In this document: positions 21,178 to 32,415 of the stretch, in pieces
Layout of the letters: each line of letters starts with the position of its first letter
Numbering within the stretch: position 1 is the first letter of the stretch
Assembly (NCBI GenBank): GCA_030581615.1
Contig: JAKTTT010000010.1
Location: forward strand, 1 to 64,000
DNA length: 64,000 nucleotides
Direction: 5' to 3'
DNA from: Alloascoidea africana
Taxonomy: Eukaryota > Ascomycota > Alloascoideomycetes > Alloascoideales > Alloascoideaceae
Made by a program: the position numbers and the translations under genes
Notes under the pieces: generated by a model
The model's database searches: none
Seen by the model: the letters and a program-made list of their open reading frames with translations, nothing else
What the model was told of the DNA's origin: nothing

Positions 21178-24100
21178 ATGCAAAAAGAAATAGATCTCGT
21201 GGATTTAACACGACGGCTAAATCTAAATGAAAACTTCATTGATGCAGAAAGTCCTACAAATTGGATCCGTCCAGTAAAATCAGAAGCTGATGAAAAAGTA
21301 GAGGTCGCCGAACGGTTTCTTCTGCCTTCTTCCACTTTATCATGGCGTATTCTTGATCAGATTCAAGAGTATGTCTCCATAAAAAGTGTTATTGGATATC
21401 TACCATCTTGACTAACATTTCCAGAGTTCACTTGGTTGATAAATCTCAATTTCTAGACCAGCTTTTTACTCTTCCCACACAGCTTGGGTCAACATCAATA
21501 AAGTTCACAAAGGTTGGATTAGAGGGAAAAGTAGATAGTTACCAATCAATTGATAGTACACCATCAGATGAAACTACAAAAGGTTCATGGGCGCTTGATC
21601 GTAATGTTGGAGCAGAATCTGACATAGCACATGGCAAATCAGGACTCTTATCTTTCAAACCTGGTGGAATGGTTCTTTCAAACTCTGACAGCAAATTCCT
21701 GCTCCATAGAGACCATAATAATCTGTTCGACATAGCTCCAGGCTTATCAAGAGGGTTAAAACTGGAAGCTAAACGTGAAGAAACAAGCAAGGATCTCCAC
21801 GATCTTCAAATTCTAGAGGATGAAGAATCGCCAAATGAAGACGCCGACGAGGATGACATTTCTCAGATGGAAAAGAATACCGTCGCACCGGGCGCGTTTG
21901 GATCAATATTCCTATCCAAATCTGGAACTAAAAAGAAATATGAAACGGAGATTGATGATATTCTACCAATGGATATAACTTTTGCACGCCCAGCGCTCAC
22001 TCACGGGGATGGAATCGGCGATGTGATAAAAAAGCACAAGAAGGACTGGGCTCATGCAATAGATCTTGACCACAAACTGGAGAATTTCAACGAGCTGATA
22101 CCTAATATGGCACGAACATGGCCTTTCCAGCTAGACAATTTTCAACAAGAAGCTATTTACCACCTGGAGCAAGGAGATTCCGTTTTTGTAGCGGCTCATA
22201 CGTCAGCTGGTAAAACAGTTGTTGCTGAGTACGCTATTGCCATGGCAAGTCGTAATAAAACAAAAGCCATTTACACTTCACCCATTAAAGCTTTAAGCAA
22301 TCAAAAATTTAGAGACTTCAAACAGGCCTTTAAAGATATTGACGTGGGCATTCTCACAGGCGATGTTCAAATAAATCCTGAAGCTGAATGTCTAATCATG
22401 ACGACAGAAATTTTAAGAAGCATGCTTTATAGAGGTGCAGATTTGATACGGGATGTAGAGTTTGTTATCTTTGATGAGGTGCATTATGTTAACGATGATC
22501 AAAGAGGTGTTGTTTGGGAAGAAGTTATCATAATGCTTCCGGACCATGTCAAATTCATTCTACTCTCTGCAACTGTCCCAAACACGTATGAATTTGCCAA
22601 TTGGGTTGGAAGAACGAAACATAAGGATATCTATGTGATTTCCACTCCAAAACGGCCGGTTCCATTGGAAATTTTTATATGGTGTAAAGAGGACATTATC
22701 AAAGTTGTTGATCAAAAGCGAACCTTCCTACAGAATGGTTTTGCAAAACACAAGTCTATTTTGGCCTCCGATGAGCCAACTGAAGCTGGCAATAAACAAA
22801 AAGAAAATGACGAAAACAGCAATAACGGTCAAGCTGGGAAGGGCGGTAAAGGAAGGAGGGGCGGTAAAGGAAGGAAAGGGAAGAAGGGAAATGAAAGTAA
22901 TGCTAAGAGTGGTAACTTTCCGAGAAAAGGAACAGAACATATGGCAGGCCGGCGACGGTTTATGACAAATATGCCAAGCAAAACTGCATGGCAACAGCTT
23001 GTTCAGTTTCTGAAAAAGAAGAGTTTACTTCCGGCAGTTATTTTTGTCTTCTCTAAAAAGAGATGCCAGGAGTATGCTGAATCCCTCAAATCTATGAACT
23101 TTTCCAATGCAAAAGAAAAATCTGAAATTCATTTGTTCATAGAAAGCGCTATTGCAAGGCTGAAAAAAGAGGATAGAAATCTTCCTCAAATTTTGACCAT
23201 AAAGGAGATGCTAAGCAGAGGAATTGCTGTTCATCATGGTGGCCTACTTCCAATCGCTAAAGAGGTTATAGAAATACTTTTTTCAAAGAATCTGATAAAA
23301 GTTCTATTTGCCACTGAGACGTTCGCTATGGGTTTGAATTTACCTACCAGAACTGTTGTTTTTAGTGATATAGGAAAGCATGATGGAAAGGGTTTCCGAG
23401 ATTTGTTACCTGGCGAATTCACACAGATGTCTGGTCGAGCGGGAAGAAGAGGTTTGGATACTGTCGGAACTGTTATACTTATGGCGTATAAGAGTCCTTT
23501 AGAAGAAGAAAACCTGAAGACTATAATTCTGGGCACTCCAACCAAGTTGGAATCACGGTTCAGGTTGACTTACAACATGATTTTGAATCTTTTGCGAATT
23601 GAGGCGCTTCGTGTGGAAGAAGTAATCAAGAGATCTTTTGGCGAAAATGCAAGTCAACTTTTATTACCCGAACACGAGAAGAATGTGAGGCTAAACGAAG
23701 AGCTGTTAGAAAATATGACATTGGATGATTGCGATGTCTGCAATCTAGATTTGGTTGAGGTCTATGATGCTATGGCTGAATTAGAGGAACTAAATAAAAC
23801 GCTTATCCACGATGCAATGAGATGTTCAGTAGGGAGAAAAATTTTCAGAAGAGGAAGGCTTGTTGTTTTCAAGAAACTAGATGGGAAAAAGGGCTTTGGC
23901 TTTATTTGCAACGTGAGCAACAAGAATTCATCCTTTCATATTCTTGTTGGAAATGAAAAGAGGGTCCAAGGAAGAAAATCAAAAAGGGTGAGAGAAAATG
24001 AAACTCTAGATTTGATTAAGGACAAGATGCCATTTTTGCCGGAATTAGGAAGGATAGATTACACACTTCTACGGCGCTTCAATTTCGATGGTTCCTTCAA

Positions 24101-25052
24101 ACTTGAGTTGATTCCATTTGAAAATATGGAACAAGCTACACGATATTTCCTCCCTGTACATGTTGATCTGGTTTCGGCAGGAAAGGATGCTCAGGCACTC
24201 TTTCAAGCGGCAAAAGCAACACAAACATATTGCAGGCATGTCCAGAGCTGGGTGAGTGCTCACTGGGACATTAGAGAGGTTAACATTCTGGCAATTCTTG
24301 AGCGCAGGAAACAACTGATAGAGAAAATTAAAAAAAGTGAAGCCGTTAGCTGCAAAAACTTTTTGCAGCATTTTAATCAAATCTATGAACAGAATACGAT
24401 CAAAAAGAATATTGAAAAGCTTAAAGGGTTTCTTTCGGGGGAAAACTTGGAGTTACTTCCTGATTATGAACAAAGATTAGAGGTTTTGAAGGATCTTGGA
24501 TTTGTGGACAACAAACTGAATGTATTGTTAAAAGGTCGAGTAGCCTGTGAAATCAACACTGGATGGGAAATGGTGATTACTGAGCTTGTTCTGGACAATT
24601 TCTTGGGCGACTTTGAGCCTGAAGAAATTGTTGCATTATTATCTGCGTTTGTATATGAAGGCCGAAGCAAGGAGAAAGGCGCACCGGTCACATCACGACT
24701 TGAACGAGGCCAAAAACGAATCGAAGAGATTCTAAAGGGCCTTTTAGGCGTCTATTTGAAGCATAACGTTACTTTGATTGCTGAAGAAGAAACCTTTTTG
24801 GAGAGTAATAGATTTGCATTGATGGGGACAGTTTACGAATGGGCAAAGGGCCAAACCTTTAAAGAGATCATGGAGCATTGTCCTGAGCAGGAAGGATCTG
24901 TAGTGCGAGTGATTACAAGGCTGGATGAGGTGTGCAGAGAAGTCAAAACGGCAGCTTTGATCATTGGCGATTCGGGTCTGCATGCGAAGATGTCCGACAG
25001 TCAAGAGAAGATCAAACGAGATATTGTATTTTGTGCTAGCTTGTACTTGTAG
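21178..25052 (+). CDS. SKI2: Ski2 RNA helicase of the Ski complex
   Basis: Two exons, 21178-21368 and 21425-25052, joined across a 56-bp GTATGT...CAG intron (ACTAAC branch site), give 1272 residues (S. cerevisiae Ski2 is 1287). All Ski2-like helicase motifs are visible: HTSAGKT (Walker A, about residue 322-328), DEVH (414-417), LLSATVPN, the ATETFAMGLNLP segment and QMSGRAGRRG. The C-terminal DSHCT domain and the arch insertion are present. With Ski3 and Ski8 the protein unwinds RNA 3'-to-5' and feeds it to the cytoplasmic exosome, for example at stalled ribosomes. Between the two RecA domains is a Gly/Lys-rich insert (about residues 482-500) encoded by a short tandem repeat. Without the intron the first exon stops early. 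Confidence 0.95.
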
Positions 25053-25254
25053 GTATTGCTTCATATTTGGTTCAAGTTTAACAATAGTGGTCCACATAAA
25101 GTAAGTTTGTTTGCACCTCCACACTGACAGCCCGACTTTGATCCTCGGCGGTCTTCCTATCAAAATCGCTACAGCCAACTTTTTCGTCGTCATCTCCCCC
25201 AACTTTACCACCAAAGAACAAGCCAATTCGTATTTTGGTTTTTCGGAAACAATA

Positions 25255-25645
25255 ATGAGTGGAAGAACTATGCACATGATGGTACCAGTTGTACTTGGAG
25301 GATTGACCTTCTACTCAAGTATGCTTCGTCAAGACAAATTTCGAAACTAATAATCATTGCAGCCCTTTCTAACGTCTATTAGGTTACACCTTTCTGAAAC
25401 CACTTATAATGTAAGTTCTCATTTACTGATACAGGAAATGCCATGTTTCGATCTTATACTGATCTGTTATTGTGACTAGTCAAAAATTGGCGGAAGAAGG
25501 AAATTTAAGGGAAGATGTGGCTTCTAACGAAGCTCTAATGAAACAAATGGGCGTAGCAACTCAAGAACAAACTTTGGAGCAGCCTCAAGTTGGAAATAAT
25601 GAGATACCAAGCAGTTCTAATGAGAATGGCATACCTAAAGTCTGA
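25255..25645 (+). CDS. Small spliced membrane protein (85 residues), unknown
   Basis: Three exons, 25255-25318, 25383-25410 and 25480-25645, give an in-frame 85-residue product. Donors are GTATGC and GTAAGT and both acceptors are TAG. The first intron has a CTAAC branch site eight bases before the acceptor. The product has an N-terminal hydrophobic segment (residues 8-20, MMVPVVLGGLTFY), a YTFLKPLI motif, then a KLAEEGNLREDV amphipathic stretch and a polar Gln/Asn-rich tail. The single-pass topology and size resemble small mitochondrial inner-membrane assembly factors, but I cannot name a family. The second acceptor is less certain, because an alternative ACAG at 25431-25434 leads to a quick stop. 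Confidence 0.55.
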
Positions 25646-25955
25646 TATTCTCGATATAAAACTATACTAAAGAATCAGCACAGAGCATCAGCGGTTAAAA
25701 CTAAAAGAAACGAATATAGAGATAGATTATTCTAAAGTATCATGAACTATTTTACATGGAACTTTTGTGTCTATTATTTTGTTCAGCATCCTTTCCAGAA
25801 TCCTTTCCTATTTCTGAACATTTTGCCAAAAGGCTGTGCACATCGATTCATTAGCGTCGCCACGTGACACGTCATATCCATAAATTTTTCCAGGGAATGG
25901 GTTCAAGACCTCTTCTTTTTTAAAAGGATAGTGAACCATTGCTATAATAACAGCT
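25646..25955. other. Spacer before SYO1
   Basis: 310-bp AT-rich tandem intergenic region with no supported ORF. It contains CACGTGAC at about 25861 close to the SYO1 start, an E-box-like hexamer. Confidence 0.4.
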
Positions 25956-27920
25956 ATGGCCAAGGCGAAAAAGAAATCAAGAGCTTCAAAAAAGCGGATT
26001 AATCCTACTGAGCGTTTGCATGAGAAGAACAAGACAGATAAAGATGAACAAACACGAAAAACTAAAATTCTACCTCTGATTGAAAAACTCAGCTCTGCAG
26101 TTCCAAATGATCGATCAATGGCTATCGGCGCGGTTACAGCAATGAGCGAAGAACCAAAGCTTAGAGAAATGCTATTACAGGAGAAAATTGTGAAAATCGC
26201 TATGGAACAGTTACTGAATGATTCAAACCCTGAGGTTGTGGTTGAAGCATTTGGGCTGTTGAGAAACCTGGCTCTGGAGGAAGGTTATGATGTTTCTGTT
26301 CATCTGCTAAGACAAGGAATTTTGGTCACAATTGCCAATTCAGTTGATAAAATAAAAAAAGGATTTGAAGCACTGCAGCATTCAGGATCAGATAGTCCCA
26401 AGCCAGCTGGAAATGATGCAGCCAAAAGATCTGAGTCTGCTCTCCTTTTTGACTACTCCGAGAATATTATTTCCCTTCTGGTTACAATATCTGTTTACGT
26501 TGATGAAGTCTTTCATGATATAGTGGAAAAGGTGCCTGGAATTTCAGAGTTGATGCAATCAATCTTTCTATGGGCGGTATCTGAAGAAGGGACTTTGAAA
26601 ACAACCCAATCGCTTATTGCACAAATTCTGGACGCATTTTATACGTTTACAGAGTCACGAGAGTATCTGAAAGAATCCGGTAATCTGAAAAGCTTTCTAA
26701 CGGAAACAGTCCCAAGTAAAGCTGCGTTATTATCTCCTTTGGCAAGAGTTTACACACAAGGAATCTTATTCAATTTTTCATTCAACGCGCCAAAACACTT
26801 GAAGAACGACAAAACATCTGAAAATATACAACTGCTTTCTAGCATTTCGAGTATAGTTTCAGAAATCGACTTGGAAGCAGCAAACAAGATTTTATCGCCA
26901 ACCGTAAACGACGCCGTTGAAGTTGTTGGAAATGATAAAGAAAAGAAAAATGCTTCTATGGCCTTGAATGCTGTCGAAATATCTCTTGAGCTAATTGCAT
27001 CAATTATTGAAAGCATAGCAATAGATGCTACAATTGAGATAGACGATTCAAAAGTGGAAGAAGAAGAAGAAGAAGAATTAGAACAGATTGATGATTCCAA
27101 GATGAACAATGACGACGAAATGGAGGACATCATGGAGGAGGACATGGGCGAGAATCAAAATGAAAAAGTGGGGAAAAGCCTACAGAGCGTTGTTAATGCG
27201 CCTGTATTTCTAGAAAAGCTGGTTCCTTTACTTGCACAAGTGCTTTCACAAGAGCTATTACTATCGCGGACCCTGAGTGCACTAAGCAATCTTGCTTGGC
27301 TTTTTGCAACCACCGAGACAAAATCACAGAAATGGAAAATGAATGCATCGGAACTATGGGAAGTAATATCTTCTCTCAAGTTCGAAGAAGTTACGGATAT
27401 AAATGTAACAACTGGTGCTTTAGGGGTTCTGTGGGCCATTTCAAAAACATTTTCAGGAGATATTTCTGCAAAAGCAGATTTTGTGGACAAAATAATAAAG
27501 ATATCTGAGATAAATAGCGGCAGAAATGATGTTGAGGATGGTGAGAAATCAGAACTACTGGTACGTGCTGTCGGCCTTGTGGGCTCTCTTGCAACTAAAC
27601 AGGGACAGATTCAAATCGCACAAAAATGTGGAAATTTTTTGTTCAGCCTGCTAGATGCCCTACCTTTGACGCCTGCTGCAGTTGTGATCGAGGTACTGAA
27701 CTGCATATATGATGTTTTTGGTGACAAGGACTATGACTATGATGAACCTGTATTTGTGAAAGGAGGATACCTCCAGAAGCTTACTGCTAATGTCTCAAAG
27801 ATAAGACAAGCGATTAAAAAGGTCGATCGAAAGAAAAATCCTGAATTAAGAGCGAGAGGAGACGAAGCGCTGTTCAATTTACCAAGGTTTATCAAGTATA
27901 AGCGACAGGAGCGGACCTAA
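25956..27920 (+). CDS. SYO1: Symportin Syo1, Rpl5-Rpl11 import chaperone
   Basis: Single exon, 654 residues (S. cerevisiae Syo1 is 620). A short basic N-terminus (KAKKKSRASKKR) matches the nuclear localisation signal that binds Kap104. ARM and HEAT repeats follow from about residue 30, starting with LIEKLSSAVPNDRSMAIGAV and VVVEAFGLLRNLALEEG. Residues about 367-402 form a highly acidic Glu/Asp loop, the feature that holds Rpl11 in Syo1. A C-terminal HEAT array ends in FNLPRFIKYKRQER. The known role is to bind newly made uL18 (Rpl5) and uL5 (Rpl11) co-translationally and take them into the nucleus for 5S RNP assembly. The next gene, UBC9, is convergent. Confidence 0.92.
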   Translation: MAKAKKKSRASKKRINPTERLHEKNKTDKDEQTRKTKILPLIEKLSSAVPNDRSMAIGAVTAMSEEPKLREMLLQEKIVKIAMEQLLNDSNPEVVVEAFGLLRNLALEEGYDVSVHLLRQGILVTIANSVDKIKKGFEALQHSGSDSPKPAGNDAAKRSESALLFDYSENIISLLVTISVYVDEVFHDIVEKVPGISELMQSIFLWAVSEEGTLKTTQSLIAQILDAFYTFTESREYLKESGNLKSFLTETVPSKAALLSPLARVYTQGILFNFSFNAPKHLKNDKTSENIQLLSSISSIVSEIDLEAANKILSPTVNDAVEVVGNDKEKKNASMALNAVEISLELIASIIESIAIDATIEIDDSKVEEEEEEELEQIDDSKMNNDDEMEDIMEEDMGENQNEKVGKSLQSVVNAPVFLEKLVPLLAQVLSQELLLSRTLSALSNLAWLFATTETKSQKWKMNASELWEVISSLKFEEVTDINVTTGALGVLWAISKTFSGDISAKADFVDKIIKISEINSGRNDVEDGEKSELLVRAVGLVGSLATKQGQIQIAQKCGNFLFSLLDALPLTPAAVVIEVLNCIYDVFGDKDYDYDEPVFVKGGYLQKLTANVSKIRQAIKKVDRKKNPELRARGDEALFNLPRFIKYKRQERT

Positions 27921-28052
27921 ATGATGTGTTTTTAATGTAGCAAAATAGAATTGGATTGTATTCACATACGTTCTATAGTGTTTTTGTTTTCTATTTTGTT
28001 ACAAGATTAACATAATTCCATTAAAACTTCACACAAGAAATCTTGCTTGAAC

Positions 28053-28719
28053 TTATAATCTATCAGCATACTTTTTTGCTTGATGTTTGACCTGTTTTTC
28101 GTACTCTGATTTTGATTTTTGAAAAGCGACATAGGCATCTGTTTGAGCAGGTGAATCAGGATTTGGATCATCCAACAGGTCTTGAATTCCCAGCAAAATA
28201 TTCTTTAAGCTGATGCCGGGTTTCCAATCTTGTTCTTCATTTAGAATGCTCAGACAAACCGTGCCTGATGGATATACATTAGGGTGATAAAATCCAGATG
28301 GAAATTGACATTTAGGCGGCTTAGAAGGATACTCTAGATCAAAAGGAAAGCACAAGTTAATGAGCTGAATCATGATAACTGAGCAACAAAACAAACAGGG
28401 AAATGTCCAATTTTACCTTCAGAAAACTGAATAGTTACTGGATATAGCCCTCCTTCCCATATAGTTCCAGCTTTCCCAGGAATCCCTGCATTCCAAAACA
28501 TCAGGTTCAGATTTCCAGTAGCATTTTTGGTTGGTTTGGCAAAGAACCCGAACGGGTGATCTTTACGCCAACTCTTTCTGATCACATCCCATTTGTGTTA
28601 GAATTAGTTCCCAGCGTAACATTTATTTTTGTTTTCTGGGGTTTAAAATTGCAAATCCCAGTCTACTACTATACCGAATACCTTTCTTCGTGAAGTCGAT
28701 TTATGCAAAGAGAAGACAT
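28053..28719 (-). CDS. UBC9: SUMO-conjugating enzyme Ubc9
   Basis: Three exons on the minus strand, 28719-28682, 28577-28417 and 28333-28053, with 104- and 83-bp introns, give 159 residues (157 in S. cerevisiae). The spliced protein begins [13 protein letters not shown] and continues [39 protein letters not shown] and [17 protein letters not shown]. It includes the active-site cysteine in the [13 protein letters not shown] motif, then [12 protein letters not shown]. It is the only E2 for SUMO in yeasts and is essential there. A CTG codon falls at the conserved second leucine of the QDLLD segment, which supports standard decoding of CTG. VAC14 lies divergently with a 494-bp spacer. Confidence 0.96.
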
Positions 28720-29213
28720 TCCTACTGGAATTCAGAGCCAGTGTGTAGCTGGAGGTATTTATTAGATCCAGGCAGGTCGGGCAAAAACCATCACAAGAGA
28801 CCAAGGAGGGATTACCCGGTCTTTGATAAAAGGGAACAGTGTCTTTTCATATTCACAACCCCAGGGTCATGTTTACATGTAAATAACGTTCTGTATTGGT
28901 CTTTTTCATGAAATGGGTTGTGCTTGTAGGATAAGTTATATTAGATCTTTTACTTGTGGTGTAATGGTCTGGGCTTGGTGCGCTGATGTTTCGTAGTGTG
29001 AGGTACAAGCACCCATCTTTTCTCCCTCCATCTTCCAAAGGACGCTTGCATAGCTTCATTCTTTTGTTTATATTAGTTCTTGATACCATTGCCAGTGATA
29101 TACACCCTTGCTGTGTAAATGAATTTTTTTGATTGAGATTTTGTATTTTGTTTTGAAATCGCTGGTCTGCTCCATCTCCCAGTTTCCCATACAGCTTCCT
29201 CCAGTCTACCAGC
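28720..29213. promoter_or_regulatory. UBC9-VAC14 divergent promoter
   Basis: A 494-bp region between two divergent genes. No consensus sites stand out beyond AT-rich stretches. Short ORFs here are not supported. Confidence 0.4.
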
Positions 29214-32160
29214 ATGGGTAAGTATAACGGGTCTTTCAGGCTACGAAGAGTATTTCCGACCCTAACTAAGGTCTTATTTAGCCATCCTAGAAGATTCCAT
29301 ACTACGGGGACTGAACGATAAACTCTACGATAAGAGAAAATCCGCAGCTCTAGATCTCGAAAGAACTATACGAACTGCGATTGCCGAGAAGGATGATAAC
29401 GCCATTCGGGAGACCATTGACCTGTTATGCAAAAACTACGCGTACGCTGTTCATCAGCCAAATGCCAGAAATGGAGGACTTATTGGTCTTGCTGCTGCTG
29501 CCATTGCTTTAGGCCAGGTGAGTTTTTGTACACTGCTCTGATACAGCCGAAACAAATAGGCAGGCATGATAACGGTATGCTAATGAGTCCACTGAGACAG
29601 AATGAGGTTGCCATATACCTAGACGATATTGTTCATCCAGTGCTTGCCTGCTTTGGTGACCAAGACTCTCGTGTGAGATATTATGCTTGTGAAAGCTTGT
29701 ACAACATTGCAAAGGTGGCCAAGGGCGAGATTTTGCTCTATTTCAACGACATTTTTGATGTTCTTTGCAGAGTAAGTACTGTTATTGTTAATACACGATC
29801 TTGTGCCCAATTCTAACTGGCGCTAGTTATCTGCTGATTCCGATGTGTCTGTTAAAAATGGTGCAGACCTGTTGAATCGTTTAATGAAGGACATTGTTGC
29901 GGAAAAGGCAACGACATACACATCAATTCTTCAAAACAACCAGCCGATGAATTTAGAAGCAAATCGAATGGTGGACGAAAAGGGCAAAGTCCTAATGGTG
30001 TCTCCATCCCAAGGAAGCACTGCGTTTTCCCTACCCCGTTTCATTCCGCTTTTGATGGAGAGGATTTATGTCATGAATCCCTTCACGCGAATATTTCTGG
30101 TTTCTTGGATAACGCTGTTAGACTCGATTCCCGATCTAGAATTGGTCTCATACCTGCCTTCCTTTTTGGATGGGTTGATTAATTTTCTGAGCGATTCTCA
30201 TAAAGATGTTCGGGTAGCCACAAACTCCACGCTGAACATGTTTCTTCAAGAAATCAAAAGGATAGCTGAAACGAAACGAATCATAGCCGAGGCACAAGAA
30301 TCGCGGAAAAGAACTCACTCTTTGAGTGAAGATGTAAGTGAAGGTGAGCAGAGTGATGACAATCAAAGTTTGTCGTATAATGGAAGTCCTGTTCCAAACA
30401 ATGTTCATGAGTTAGATCAAAATAAAAAGGATGGAGATGATGAAGCCCATTCCATAGACCTGCCCTTGGATCAGTCATCAAACCTGAACGTCAAAGAATC
30501 TTTTGACATTCCAACCGTTTCCGATAGCGATGCTGATTCAAAGAGAGCAAGCGATTCTGACGAGGAATCCGATGAAGACGATCTGGATACGGATGAAGGA
30601 CTTTACATTTCAGGTCAAGATATTGTGATAGATTATACAGCAACGATAAAGATTCTGATATCGCATTTGGGCTCACAAGAGAAGAATATCCAGCTGACTG
30701 TGCTGACTTGGATCGACTGTGTTTTGGAAACTTCCCCAAATAGCATTCTGCCGTTTGTGCCAAAACTGCTTTCAGTTCTTCTCGACACAATGGCATGCGA
30801 CGAAACCCCATTGCGAGAGGAGGCATACAAAGTGAATGCGAATTTGACCTCACTGATCAAAGAACTTCCTCTTACTGAGCTTAAAGATGGGGCTAGAGAC
30901 GATCTACAGCGCCATGCAATTCAAGAAGCAGACGAAGGCGAAGACGAAGACGAAAGCGACAGCGACAGCGATAACGATTCAAAGCTTGATTACTCGTTAA
31001 CAGTGAATGCTTTGCTATTGTACTTTCCAGATGGGGAGAGAAACACAAACTCGGAAGTGACAAGAGTGGCGGCTCTAGACTGGATCATAATGCTCTACAA
31101 CAAGGCTCCTCAAGAGCTACTAAAACTGCACGACAGCATTTTCCCAACGCTTCTGAAAGTCATATCGGATCCAAGCGAGAAGGTAATTGGCAGAGATTTG
31201 CAACTGTTGTCACAGGTTTCGTATGAAAGTGAAGACCGCTACTTTTCTTCTTTTATGCTGGATTTGTTAAACCTTTTTCGAGATGATCTGAAGCTTCTCG
31301 AATCCAGAGGGAACCACATTCTCCGTCAATTGTGTGTGAGCCTTGACCCTGAGCGTGTATATCGCACGCTGTCAAACCTTTTAGAGAAAGAAGACGACCT
31401 TGAGTTTGCAACGACTATTGTGCAGATACTCAACAACAACTTAATAACCGCCCCAGAGTTGGCGGTGCTACGGAAGCGGCTCAAGTCTTTGGACTCCAAG
31501 CCCGATTCCGCTTTTTTCTATTCTCTGTTTAGAGCTTGGAGCCACAGTGCCCCAGCAGCGCTGTCTCTGTGTCTTTTGGCCCACGCCTACGAGCATGCGT
31601 ACTCGGTCTTGCAAATGTTTGTCGAGTTTGAAATAACGGTAAAGCTGTTGGTCCAGATAGACATTCTTGTTCAGCTGCTGGAGTCGCCCGTTTTCACAAA
31701 GCTACGGTTTCATCTACTGGAGCCAGAGCGATATCCATACTTGTACAAATGTCTCTACGGAATTCTCATGTTGCTGCCCCAGTCCACAGCGTTCAGCACT
31801 TTGAACAATCGGCTCAATTGTATCAGCACTGTGGGGATTTTCTCGTCTAGCTCGGGCTCAACCGGAAGCTCATCGGTGAGATCGAGACTAAAAGCCAAGG
31901 ACGAGTCGGTATGGACCGCGCTGCTCAACCAGTTTAAGAGCACGCAGATGAAGCATGAGAAGTTTAGACAGGCCAAAGCGGCAGGCACAAAATGGGCGCC
32001 AAGTCGAGAAGTTCCAACTTCGAACAGCTCAAAGCTGAGCTTGAAAGAGAATACTCCAATGGCGGCCAGCAATATGAAACTGGCGAACTCGGGGGGTCCT
32101 TTGGCTTCTGCCGCAGGTAAGAAGAAGGGAAAGTGGAGGATTCCTGGAAAGAAACCCTAG
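29214..32160 (+). CDS. VAC14: Vac14, scaffold of the Fab1-Fig4 PI(3,5)P2 complex
   Basis: Four exons, 29214-29217 (ATGG), 29282-29517, 29601-29771 and 29827-32160, give 914 residues (880 in S. cerevisiae). Donors are GTAAGT, GTGAGT and GTAAGT. The N-terminal HEAT repeats match closely: LNDKLYDKRKSAALDLE, NYAYAVHQPNARNGGLIGLA, VLACFGDQDSRVRYYACESL and GEILLYFNDIFDVLC. Two acidic low-complexity linkers follow (around residues 295-365 and 480-500). The C-terminal Vac14/Fig4-binding region includes AYSVLQMF, QIDILVQLLESPVFTKLRF and YPYLYKCLYGILMLLPQS. Vac14 sits on the vacuolar membrane and holds the Fab1 kinase and Fig4 phosphatase, controlling PI(3,5)P2 and vacuole size. A shortened duplicate lies in direct orientation at 37905-38700. 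Confidence 0.95.
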
Positions 32161-32415
32161 AATGTAATAAGTGTAAACTTTTTTTTTTAGAATTATTTTG
32201 TTATCTTATCATCTGAATTAAACACCCACCTTCATTGTTTTATTACAGTTCCTTAAAAATCGAGTCCATGATTGAAGGAACAGCCACCACCACTTCATTT
32301 TTCTACCTACACATTTACTTTTTGTTAGGTTAAAAATTTTGGTGAGCGTAATTTAGAACATAGTTGGAATCATTAACCTCCTGGTGTTGTGTGCAGACTA
32401 AGAGGATAATATATA

